Assembly (NCBI GenBank): GCA_030065815.1
Contig: JASJCU010000050.1
Span: 1 to 34,009, forward strand
Length of the DNA stretch: 34,009 nucleotides
Source: Gammaproteobacteria bacterium
Lineage (GTDB): Bacteria; Pseudomonadota; Gammaproteobacteria; Chromatiales; Chromatiaceae
Direction of reading: 5' to 3'
Part shown: positions 15,880 through 23,171 of the stretch, piece after piece
Position numbering within the stretch: the first letter of the stretch is position 1
Layout: each line of letters starts with the position of its first letter
Position numbers and translations under genes: made by a program
Notes under the pieces: model-generated
The model's input: the letters and a program-made list of their open reading frames with translations, nothing else
Databases searched by the model: none
Told to the model about the DNA's origin: nothing

Positions 15880-16188
15880 ATGTCCCCGACCCGCCGCCAT
15901 CTTCACCGCGCTACCCACCGCCTGACCCGCCACGCCGTCGTCGCGCTCGGCTGCGCCGCGCTGTCCGGCTGCGCGGCGTTCAACGATGTCGTCGTCGTCG
16001 ACGTCGGCGACCAGTTCCACGTCATCGACAGCGACGGCCCGCCGTCGCCGCAGCGCCTGCACGACGCGGCCGGCAACGGCTTCGAATGTACGTTCAGCGC
16101 GCGCAGCACGCGCGCGTCGCTGTTCGCGCGCGACAAGACCGTCGACGGCAAGATCCGCTGCGAACCCCTCGCCCCGGCCGCGCGCTAG
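15880..16188 (+). CDS. Small putative lipoprotein (102 aa)
   Basis: The N-terminus is basic, followed by a hydrophobic stretch and a lipobox LSGC with C31 as the lipidation site. Alanine at +2 would direct it to the outer membrane by the usual Lol rule. The remaining 70 or so residues are a small domain with two further cysteines (FECTF, IRCEP) that could pair. No family is recognised. It follows the propeller gene by 63 bases on the same strand and may be co-transcribed. It converges with the HAD gene. Confidence 0.7.
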   Translation: MSPTRRHLHRATHRLTRHAVVALGCAALSGCAAFNDVVVVDVGDQFHVIDSDGPPSPQRLHDAAGNGFECTFSARSTRASLFARDKTVDGKIRCEPLAPAAR

Positions 16189-16203
16189 CGGCGGCCGGGG
16201 CCG

Positions 16204-16884
16204 CTATGCGTGGCCGTCGACGGCGATGATCTGCTCGACGACATCGCCCATCGTCGCCGCGAACACGTCGGGTCGCCGGTACAGCGGGTGGTACGGTGCC
16301 GCGGAGCGGTCGATGTAGGCGGCGTGCATGCCGGCGGTCAGCGCGCCGTGGGTGTCCCAGTCGTGCGTCGCGACCAGGCGCAGGGTCTCGAGCGGCCGCT
16401 CGAGGCGCTGCGCGACATAGGCGTAGACGCGCGCATCCGGTTTGAAGCTGCCGGTCTCCTCGACCGAGACGATGGCATCGAAGTCGGCACTGAGCCCGGC
16501 GTTGTCGATCTGCGCCGTGACCAGCCTCAGCGACGAGTTGGTGAACGCGACGCTGCGGTAGCCGGCCGCGCGCAGGCGCGCCAGCGCCGGCTTGACGTCG
16601 GCATGCGGTGGCAGGCGTGCGAACGCGCCGAGCAGGTCGCTGCGGGTCGTATCGGACAGCTCGACGCCGACGCGCGCGGCCAGCGCATCGAGCATACCGG
16701 CGGCCAGGGTCGCGAAGTCGGTCTTGACACCGGTGACGATGCACACGGTCGACGTGTGCAGCAGCATCGAGAACCAGGTCGCGGTGACCGCATCGTCGCC
16801 GAACGCCTCGCGAAACCGTGGTCGCAGTGCCCGCAGGTCGAGGACCGTTTCGTTGATATCGAATAGCACGGTGTCGCGTCGCAT
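16204..16884 (-). CDS. Haloacid dehalogenase-like hydrolase (type II)
   Basis: A 226-residue HAD-superfamily protein. Motif I is LFDINETVLDL with the nucleophile Asp near residue 8. Motif II is FTNSS, the lysine motif is FKPDARVY, and the acidic motif is VATHDWDTHGA. This set matches type II 2-haloacid dehalogenase-like proteins, which hydrolyse L-2-haloacids. Many close relatives have unproven substrates, so the specific activity is uncertain. The ATG at 16884 has GGAGGG at about 8 nt and opens motif I at the expected place. It appears to be a single-gene unit, converging with the lipoprotein gene. Confidence 0.85.
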   Translation of the reverse strand: MRRDTVLFDINETVLDLRALRPRFREAFGDDAVTATWFSMLLHTSTVCIVTGVKTDFATLAAGMLDALAARVGVELSDTTRSDLLGAFARLPPHADVKPALARLRAAGYRSVAFTNSSLRLVTAQIDNAGLSADFDAIVSVEETGSFKPDARVYAYVAQRLERPLETLRLVATHDWDTHGALTAGMHAAYIDRSAAPYHPLYRRPDVFAATMGDVVEQIIAVDGHA

Positions 16885-17349
16885 GTCGGCACCCTCCGCG
16901 GCGGACCGGGATCGTTTACCCGACCCTAGCAAAAACCGCCGCGCTACGTGGCCGCGGCGACTCGACGTTGGCCGGTACCGAGCGATGGCGTGCGGCATGG
17001 CCCGACGGGCGTAGGCGGCGCGCGACCCGGGCGTGCGGCCTGCCCCCGCCCGCCGGTCCGCCCGGCGGCACGACGCCAATTCATTGGGGGACGGGCGCCG
17101 GCGGCGTGCGCCGTGGACGGCGTGACGCGATGTCCGATGCCAGACGACCCGCTGGCGTGCCGGCCGGCGGGCGCCGCCCGCTGCGGGGCCGGTGAACGCG
17201 CCGGCAGCGACGGTCGGCGCCGTGGCGCGCCGACCCCAGCGGCACAGATCGGTTGCCGCGCCCCGCCCGGGGTTGCCGTCGCCGCGCACTGCCGTCGGCC
17301 TGGCCGGCGGCAGCGCCCCGGGTCATGCGCGGCTGCCCGTCACGAACCG
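16885..17349. other. Intergenic stretch, no convincing gene
   Basis: About 465 very GC-rich bases between the fasciclin and HAD genes, both on the minus strand. Open frames here are arginine-, proline- and glycine-rich in every direction, as expected of GC-rich non-coding DNA. No hairpin with a T-run, RNA gene or repeat is seen. The HAD promoter should lie near 16900-16960. Confidence 0.5.
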
Positions 17350-18267
17350 TCAGCCGCCCGGCGGCAGCAGCACCTCGTCGAGGATGTGGATGATGCCGTT
17401 CGACGCGGCGACGTCGGCCTGCGTGATCTTCAGTTGGCCGAGATCGACGGTCGCGCCGTTCAGCGTCCGGTACCGGCCCTGCTCGACCAGGTCGGCGGCA
17501 TCCAGGCGGGCACCGATGACATGGTACGTAAGGACCTGGGTCAGGGCGTCGCTGTCACCGAGCAGGCCCTGCACGGTCCCCGCGGGCAGCCTGTTGAAGG
17601 CCGCGTCGGTCGGCGCAAAGACCGTGAACGGTCCGTCGCCGCTCAGCGTCGCGACGAGGTCGGCGGCCTCGACGGCGGCCAGCAGCGTGTTGAAGCTGTC
17701 GGCCGCGATCGCGGTCTCGACGATGTTGCCGGGCGCGTCGTCGCGTGGCGCAGCGGCCGCTGTCGCGGCCGGCTGCGGCACGGCGTACGGAGCGGCGGCC
17801 GCGCTCGCCGGCGCGGCGCCGTAACCGTAGCTACCGGTCTGGCCGCCACCCTGTCGCGGTGTATAGCCGCCCTCGCTGACGCCGTGGCCTTGGCTGCCAG
17901 GCTGACCGCCATCCTGGCCGTGCGCGTAGCCACCCTTGTTCATGCCGTGGCCGTAGCGGTAGGGATCGCTCATGACCCAGCTGCCGCGGTGCGGCCGCGG
18001 GTAACAGCCGCGCATCGGCTTGCCCCAGTGGCCCTTGCGGTATGCCTTGCCGTGCTTGCTGCGGTACTTCGGACCGTAGGTCTTGCCGTAATGGTGGCCG
18101 CGGTACCCGTAGGCATGGCGCGGCGACAGCCACTTGGCCGACATGCCATGGCCCGGGCCGTAGCCACCGTGGGCGTGGTAGCCGTGCAGGTGACCGGCGA
18201 CGGCCGGCGCGGCGCCGACACCGAGCAGGGCGACGACCAGCGCGGTACGCGGGAGCAGTGTGTTCAT
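17350..18267 (-). CDS. Exported fasciclin-domain protein with Gly/His/Tyr-rich spacer
   Basis: A 305-residue protein. A Sec signal peptide (1-24, ending AVAG) is followed by a low-complexity region (about 25-175) rich in Gly, His, Tyr and basic residues. The C-terminus is a FAS1 domain (about 178-305) with NIVETAIAADSFNTLLAAV, FTVFAPTDAAFNRLP, LTYHVIGARL and IIHILDEVLLPP. FAS1 domains mediate adhesion or ligand contact outside the cell. The His/Tyr-rich spacer could bind metal or mediate surface contact (inference). GAGGAC lies before the ATG. No operon partner is evident. Confidence 0.9.
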   Translation of the reverse strand: MNTLLPRTALVVALLGVGAAPAVAGHLHGYHAHGGYGPGHGMSAKWLSPRHAYGYRGHHYGKTYGPKYRSKHGKAYRKGHWGKPMRGCYPRPHRGSWVMSDPYRYGHGMNKGGYAHGQDGGQPGSQGHGVSEGGYTPRQGGGQTGSYGYGAAPASAAAAPYAVPQPAATAAAAPRDDAPGNIVETAIAADSFNTLLAAVEAADLVATLSGDGPFTVFAPTDAAFNRLPAGTVQGLLGDSDALTQVLTYHVIGARLDAADLVEQGRYRTLNGATVDLGQLKITQADVAASNGIIHILDEVLLPPGG

Positions 18268-18419
18268 AGCGACGTCCTCTGTGAAAGCCCAATACGGCGG
18301 CGTTGTGCCACTGCCGCATCGCCGACGGGTGCCGGCATACCGAATGGGAACCCGGCTGCCGGTCGACGTTCGCGGCTAATCCCCTTCGCGATGCAGCGAT
18401 ACGGCCAGGACGTGCGGCG

Positions 18420-18836
18420 TCAGCCGACGAGCGCGGCGGCGATCGCCAGCAGCGCGAGCAGCTGTGCGGCGTTGATGAGCACGCTGATGCGGTGCAGGCG
18501 CTCGAAGCGCGCCGCGGCCGCCGCGTCGCCGTCCTGCGACGCATCGCGCGCCGCGTTGATCTTCGGCATCAGCGACTGCCGGGCATAGACGAACAGCAGG
18601 GCCACCGCGGCACAGGCGGCGAAGGCCCGCCAGTCGACGAAGGCCGCGAGCGCTGCCGCGGCGGCGGCGACGGCGATGCCCCACAGGTAGTAGCGTGGAA
18701 AGAACGCGCGCAGGAACGCGCCGGCCGCGGCGGCCGACAGTGCACGGAACACCAGCGGCGCGACGACGGCGGCAAAGAACAACATGCTCCCGGCCAGCGC
18801 GCCGAGGGTCCAGAGCAGCAGTGCCGTGGTTGTCAT
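18420..18836 (-). CDS. DUF4149/TMEM205-like membrane protein
   Basis: A 138-residue protein with four hydrophobic helices at about 5-30, 45-63, 68-88 and 115-137. Family-like motifs are GSMLFFAAVVAPLVFRAL near the N-terminus, AFFPRYYLWG, and RFERLHRISVLINAAQLL near the end. The function of this family in bacteria is unknown. It lies on the same strand as the COQ7-type gene, 47 bases downstream of its stop, and could be co-transcribed. The ribosome binding site is weak. Confidence 0.8.
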   Translation of the reverse strand: MTTTALLLWTLGALAGSMLFFAAVVAPLVFRALSAAAAGAFLRAFFPRYYLWGIAVAAAAAALAAFVDWRAFAACAAVALLFVYARQSLMPKINAARDASQDGDAAAAARFERLHRISVLINAAQLLALLAIAAALVG

Positions 18837-18883
18837 GACAGGTCAGTCCCGGTGTCGCGCCGCCGGCCCGGCGGCAGAAGTCG

Positions 18884-19450
18884 TCAGCAACGGGCCGCCA
18901 GCGCAACGCCGAGCCGCGACCCGTGGCCGACGATCGCCGTCCACGCCCCGCCCAGCGGCCCGGGTGCGCCGAGTCGCGCGGCCGCATCGTCGCGATGCGC
19001 GACCTCGTCGCGCCGGCAGGTCTCGAGGATGTCAGACAACGCCGCGTGTGCCGGGTCTGTGAGGCCGTCGATCTGCGCGCGGTAGTGCGCATCGACGAAG
19101 GTCTCGACCGCCACTATGGTGCGAAACACGGCCGCGGGACCGAACACGGCCGGCAGCGCGCCGGTCAACCAGCCCGCGATGCGCCACACCGGCAGCAGCC
19201 TACTGCGCCGCTGCGGCGGCACCAGGTCGGCCATCAGCGCCAGGTGGCGGCGCTCGGTCTGCAGGTGGGTATGGGCGAAGTCACGTACCGCGCGATCACG
19301 CGCGACGCCGAGGATGCCGCGGTAGATGTAGACAGCGCCGGTCTCACCGGCATGGTCGGAGCGCAGCGCCGGCCACAGCCGGTCGGGCACGGCGACCTGG
19401 CGGGTCGAGCGCCGAAGCGGTTCTGCCAGTGCGCTGGTGCTGCCGGGCAT
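18884..19450 (-). CDS. coq7: COQ7-type demethoxyubiquinone hydroxylase
   Basis: A ferritin-like di-iron monooxygenase that hydroxylates demethoxyubiquinone in ubiquinone synthesis at the inner membrane. All six metal ligands can be traced in the 188-residue form: E36 (DHAGETGAVYIYRG), E66 and H69 (QTERRHL), E116 (VETFVDAHY), and E149 and H152 (RRDEVAHRDD). Its presence implies aerobic ubiquinone synthesis. The start is uncertain: ATG 19450 gives 188 residues and ATG 19537 gives 217, and neither has a clear ribosome binding site. The upstream extension is Arg/Ala-rich and looks less protein-like, so 19450 is preferred. Confidence 0.9.
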   Translation of the reverse strand: MPGSTSALAEPLRRSTRQVAVPDRLWPALRSDHAGETGAVYIYRGILGVARDRAVRDFAHTHLQTERRHLALMADLVPPQRRSRLLPVWRIAGWLTGALPAVFGPAAVFRTIVAVETFVDAHYRAQIDGLTDPAHAALSDILETCRRDEVAHRDDAAARLGAPGPLGGAWTAIVGHGSRLGVALAARC

Positions 19451-19676
19451 CACGCTCGCGTCGGCCGGGCCGTGCGAACGGTTTGCGGCGGACGGGCGAG
19501 CCGCGATCAGCGCGCGGTCCGCGCTATCACCTTCCATGTGCCGGCCGCGAGCGTCGCGCTCGCGGCTGTCGGCGACCGCGCTGGCAGCGCGCGGATGCCC
19601 GGTGACCGGCATCGATCTTTCTGTCCGACGCCGGCCGGGCGCGCTGCCGTCCGTGGCCCGCGCTATCGGCGCGGCG

Positions 19677-20021
19677 TCAGCCCGCGCGCTTGACCCAGGC
19701 CGTGCACCAGCCATTGGTATTGACCGCCTTGCCCGGGAAGATCGTGCAGCCGACCCATTCGCCGTCGCCCTGCGCGAACTGGCAGTTGCCGCAGACCTGC
19801 TCGGCGGCCGGCGTGCCGGCCTTGTCGACGCGCGGCGCCTGCGACGCATCGTGCTTGTACTTCAGGCTGAGCGCCAGCGGGTCGCTCTCGGCGAGCTGCG
19901 GCATGTCCGCGGCGATCGCGGTGCCATGGGTGACCAGCGACGCGAGCGGAATCGACATCGCGCCGCCCAGCATCAGCTTCATGGCGCGGCGACGGGCGGG
20001 ATTGTTGGGTTTTGTCTTCAC
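19677..20021 (-). CDS. High-potential iron-sulfur protein (HiPIP), Tat-exported
   Basis: A 114-residue periplasmic electron carrier. The N-terminus has a twin-arginine signal (ARRRAMKLMLGG, residues 9-20) and a hydrophobic core ending TAIAA. The mature part has the four [4Fe-4S] cysteines C77, C80, C92 and C106 with HiPIP spacing, and a final aromatic region GWCTAWV. HiPIPs carry electrons from the bc1 complex to reaction centres or oxidases in purple bacteria and some respirers. The start is a GTG with GAGG 7 nt upstream. No ATG lies between it and the RR motif, and the upstream extension of the frame is not protein-like. Confidence 0.92.
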   Translation of the reverse strand: MKTKPNNPARRRAMKLMLGGAMSIPLASLVTHGTAIAADMPQLAESDPLALSLKYKHDASQAPRVDKAGTPAAEQVCGNCQFAQGDGEWVGCTIFPGKAVNTNGWCTAWVKRAG

Positions 20022-20649
20022 GTTGCATCCTCTCTGTGGATTCGGTTTCGGCGATACCGCGCCGGCGGCCGGGTTCGGTAGGCGCGCCGGCGACTGCTGG
20101 TCGCACCTACCCGGGTCGGCCACCGCGGTGCGCGGCGTGCGGGGGGGATTTTGACCCGGGTGGGCGCCGCGCACCATCGCCAACTCCCCTGGAGACCGTG
20201 CGGCAAATCGCCTTTCTGACGATCCATTCAAGACAAAACCGCGGGCGGCGCGGTGGAGTCGACCCGGCGGGCCGCCGGCAACTGCGAACCGTTTGCGTTT
20301 GTTGGCGCTCCCGCCGGCGGCCGAGCCGACGGTCGGTCTTCGTCCGGACCACTGTCCACGTGGCGGCATCATGGCAGCCGCGACATGGCCACGACGCCCG
20401 GCCTGGGCAGGCGGATCGCCGTCGGACCGTGCGCGGCCGCGCGATCATGGGCGGCCCCGGCCGCCGTCGCACGGTCACGGAACGCGCAGCGGCAATGGCC
20501 GTGCCGCCGCGATCACGGCGCGCGGCCACCGGCCACCGGCGGTCGCCGGGGCGGTGGCGCGACTGCCGAGTGGCGTCGGCGCCGGCAGCGCGCGGCCGGC
20601 GCGCCGGGCCGCGTGGCGATCCGCGGGCGACCGCGGCCGTGGACCGGCG
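20022..20649. other. Intergenic stretch, no convincing gene
   Basis: About 630 GC-rich bases between the PP-loop gene stop and the HiPIP start. Open frames on both strands are Arg/Pro/Gly-rich and lack recognisable products. The only structure noted is an inverted repeat at 20106-20164, listed separately. HiPIP regulatory sequences should lie near its right end. Confidence 0.5.
20106..20164. repeat. Inverted repeat upstream of HiPIP
   Basis: CCTACCCGGGTC (20106-20117) and GACCCGGGTGGG (20153-20164) pair over 12 bases with one G-T mismatch across a 35-base loop. It lies 85-143 bases upstream of the HiPIP start. It could be an operator pair or an mRNA leader stem; no known motif is matched. 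Confidence 0.35.
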
Positions 20650-21711
20650 CTACAGCAGCCAGTCCTTCGGCATGTCGTCGGCACGCAGCGGCACGACGCG
20701 GATCGACGACACGCTGCCGTTGCGGTCGGTGTAGTCGAGCGTGATCGCGTCGGCATCGCGCCCCTGGCTGTAGCGACCGACAATGCGCGCGGCCAGGCGT
20801 ACGTCGACAGCGTCGACGTCGCCGTCGAGCAGCGCGAACGGCCCGGCATGGCTGGTCGGTGCCAGGTGCGGGTACTGTTTGCGATAGCCGTGCAGGAAAC
20901 GGTTCTCGCCCTCCTCGCGCGCGACGATGACCTTGAAGTGCGGCGCCGGCCGGATGTGGCGGCCGACCTTGAGCAGCATGATGTCGTCGAGCTCGTAGCG
21001 GCGGCCACCGCGCGCGGCCCACAGGTCCTTGAGCTTGACCGAGTAGTTGGCGTCGGTCAGGAAACAGCAGCCACCGGCCGGCTGCGCGTAGTCGTCGAAG
21101 CCGAACTCGGCGGCCAGCGCCATCTGCGGCTTGCGGCTGCGTCCGGAAAAGCCGTACAGGCGCGCGCGGTCGACCCAGCCCGCGCGCTCGGGCAGCGTCG
21201 GCGGCAGGCGGTGCGCGCACAACGGGCGCAGCAGGCGGTCGCCAATCCCGGAGTCGCGCTGCACCAGCGGCATCGTGTCCTTGCGCTGCGATTTCGGTCG
21301 TTGACCGACGACCTCGCCGGTGATCACGAAGTCGAAGCCGCGCTCGTCGATCCACTCCCTGGCCTTGGCGAGCATGAAGATCTTGCAGTCGAGGCAGGGG
21401 TTCAGGTTGGCGCCGTAGCCGTATTGCGGGTTGAACACGACCTCCTTGTAGTCCTCGACGATGTCGACGATGTGCAGCTTGATACCGAGCTGCTCGGCGA
21501 CCCACAGCGCGTTGTTGCGCTTCGGCCGGGCCCGGTCCTTGTTGCGGATCGCGTGGGTGTGGCCCTCGACGCAGAAGCCGGTGAAGAAATTGATGCCCTC
21601 GACATGCACGCCCTGGTCGAGCACGACCCTGGTCGCGAGCAGCGAGTCGAGGCCGCCGGAGACCAGCGACAACGCCCGTGCGCCGTGCCTGGCGGTCGCC
21701 GCCACGCTCAC
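20650..21711 (-). CDS. PP-loop ATPase, tRNA thiolation-like
   Basis: A protein of about 353 residues in the MnmA/ThiI-like PP-loop superfamily. The ATP-binding motif SGGLDS is at residues 18-23. NPCLDCKIFM gives a CxxC pair, and GGCCFL lies in the C-terminal half. These features suggest adenylation and sulfur transfer to tRNA, but the exact product is unknown; databases often label such proteins as MnmA- or ThiI-like. The start is uncertain: GTG 21711, 21705 and 21753 are possible, and none has a good ribosome binding site. The frame also runs to ATGs at 21912 and 21933, but that extension is low-complexity. A TATAAT lies at 21911-21916. Confidence 0.82.
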   Translation of the reverse strand: MSVAATARHGARALSLVSGGLDSLLATRVVLDQGVHVEGINFFTGFCVEGHTHAIRNKDRARPKRNNALWVAEQLGIKLHIVDIVEDYKEVVFNPQYGYGANLNPCLDCKIFMLAKAREWIDERGFDFVITGEVVGQRPKSQRKDTMPLVQRDSGIGDRLLRPLCAHRLPPTLPERAGWVDRARLYGFSGRSRKPQMALAAEFGFDDYAQPAGGCCFLTDANYSVKLKDLWAARGGRRYELDDIMLLKVGRHIRPAPHFKVIVAREEGENRFLHGYRKQYPHLAPTSHAGPFALLDGDVDAVDVRLAARIVGRYSQGRDADAITLDYTDRNGSVSSIRVVPLRADDMPKDWLL

Positions 21712-21910
21712 GGCGCCGCCGCGTCGACGATCCGCGCAGCGAGCGGCCGACACGCCGCGGCCGGCGGCAGCCGCCGCTGAGCGGCGGCGCGGCAATGCCG
21801 GCGGCCGGCTGCAAACCGCCCGGCGGTCGGTCGGTGCGATGCGCGGCGGACAGTCGGGGCGCTGGGATGCTCGGTCATCGGATAGCGTGAACGGCGGCCG
21901 GAGGCGCGAC

Positions 21911-21916
21911 ATTATA
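21911..21916 (-). promoter_or_regulatory. Candidate -10 box for the PP-loop gene
   Basis: The minus strand reads TATAAT exactly. No clear -35 hexamer is visible. If used, it implies a GC-rich leader of about 190 bases and rules out the far-upstream ATG starts. Confidence 0.45.
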
Positions 21917-21939
21917 AGGATAGTCGGCGGCACCGACGG

Positions 21940-21945
21940 TATAAT
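21940..21945 (+). promoter_or_regulatory. Candidate -10 box for glyQ
   Basis: TATAAT exactly, 46 bases before the glyQ ATG. The -35 region (AGGATA at 17 bp) is poor. It is arranged back to back with the minus-strand TATAAT at 21911. Confidence 0.55.
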
Positions 21946-21990
21946 CGCGTGCTTTCATAACAACAGCGCCGCCACGGGTTTTCGACAGAC

Positions 21991-22932
21991 ATGAACGACG
22001 CGCCGGACGTATCGACTTTCCAGGGCCTGATCTTCACGCTGCAGCAGTTCTGGGCCGAACAGGGCTGCGCGATCCTGCAGCCGTACGACATGGAGATGGG
22101 CGCGGGCACCTTCCATACCGCGACCTTCCTGCGCGCGATCGGGCCGGAGCCGTGGAACTCGGCCTACGTGCAGCCGTCGCGCCGACCGACCGACGGCCGC
22201 TACGGCGAGAACCCGAACCGCCTGCAGCACTACTACCAGTTCCAGGTAGTCATGAAGCCGTCGCCGCTCGCCATCCAGGACCTGTACCTGGATTCGCTGC
22301 GCATTCTGGGCATCGACCCGCTCGAGCACGACATCCGCTTCGTCGAGGACAACTGGGAGTCGCCGACGCTCGGCGCCTGGGGCCTCGGCTGGGAGGTCTG
22401 GCTGAACGGCATGGAGGTCACGCAGTTCACGTATTTCCAGCAGGTCGGCGGGCTCGACTGCCGCCCGGTGACCGGCGAGATCACGTACGGCCTGGAACGC
22501 ATCGCGATGTACCTGCAGGGCGTCGAATCGGTGTTCGACCTGGTCTGGACGCACGGCCCGCAGGGCGCGGTCACGTACCGCGACGTGTTCCACCAGAACG
22601 AGGTCGAGCAGTCGGCCTACAACTTCGAGCACGCCGACGTCGACTTCCTGTTCACGCTGTTCGACCAGTGCGAGAGCGACGCCAACCGGCTGATCGCGGC
22701 CGGGCTGCCGCTGCCGGCCTACGAGCAGGTGCTCAAGGCCTCGCACGCGTTCAACCTGCTCGACGCACGCCACGCGATCTCGGTCAGCGAGCGCCAGCGC
22801 TACATCCTGCGCGTGCGCACGCTGGCACGCGCGGTGGCCCAGGCCTACTACGCCGCGCGCGAGGCGCTCGGCTTCCCGATGGCCGGGCCTGTCGATGGCG
22901 CCGGCCGGTCGCCGGCTGCCGGTGCTCGATAG
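21991..22932 (+). CDS. glyQ: Glycyl-tRNA synthetase alpha subunit
   Basis: A 313-residue catalytic subunit of the bacterial alpha2-beta2 glycyl-tRNA synthetase, which charges tRNA-Gly in the cytosol. The whole length is typical: [60 protein letters not shown] and EVTYGLERI-type class II motifs ([19 protein letters not shown]). The last 15 or so residues are a divergent Gly/Pro/Ala tail. The start matches other GlyQ proteins. Unlike most relatives, a 231-base gap separates it from glyS. Confidence 0.98.
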   Translation: MNDAPDVSTFQGLIFTLQQFWAEQGCAILQPYDMEMGAGTFHTATFLRAIGPEPWNSAYVQPSRRPTDGRYGENPNRLQHYYQFQVVMKPSPLAIQDLYLDSLRILGIDPLEHDIRFVEDNWESPTLGAWGLGWEVWLNGMEVTQFTYFQQVGGLDCRPVTGEITYGLERIAMYLQGVESVFDLVWTHGPQGAVTYRDVFHQNEVEQSAYNFEHADVDFLFTLFDQCESDANRLIAAGLPLPAYEQVLKASHAFNLLDARHAISVSERQRYILRVRTLARAVAQAYYAAREALGFPMAGPVDGAGRSPAAGAR

Positions 22933-22955
22933 GCGACCGAATCACCAGAGATCGT

Positions 22956-23171
22956 ATGACTGTCATGTTCAAGGACCTAACCAACGGATACCGCCGCCGA
23001 CCGATCGCGGTCGCGGCACTGGCACGCGCGAACCGGGCCGAGTTTCACCAAGGCGGCCGCATCGCCCACCGCGTTCGCGGCGGCCCTGCGCCAGTGCCGC
23101 CGCGAACCGCTTCCGCTCCGGCGATGCCGGTGCCATCGACAGGTCGCTCACAGGGGGTGGCCAATGGCTGA
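22956..23171 (+). CDS. Possible small protein between glyQ and glyS (71 aa)
   Basis: An open frame starts at ATG 22956 and stops at TGA 23169-23171, overlapping the glyS ATG by 8 bases. A weak purine patch (AGAGA) precedes it. The product starts MTVMFKDLTNGYRRRP and then becomes Arg/Pro/Ala-rich, with no recognised domain. It may be an untranslated spacer. The overlap with glyS would permit translational coupling, which is why it is listed. Confidence 0.25.
   Translation: MTVMFKDLTNGYRRRPIAVAALARANRAEFHQGGRIAHRVRGGPAPVPPRTASAPAMPVPSTGRSQGVANG

Noticed and set aside
20353-20366. Third parS-like sequence around CCACGTGG
   Set aside because: Only the 8-bp core matches; the outer bases differ from TGTTNCACGTGNAACA on the right.
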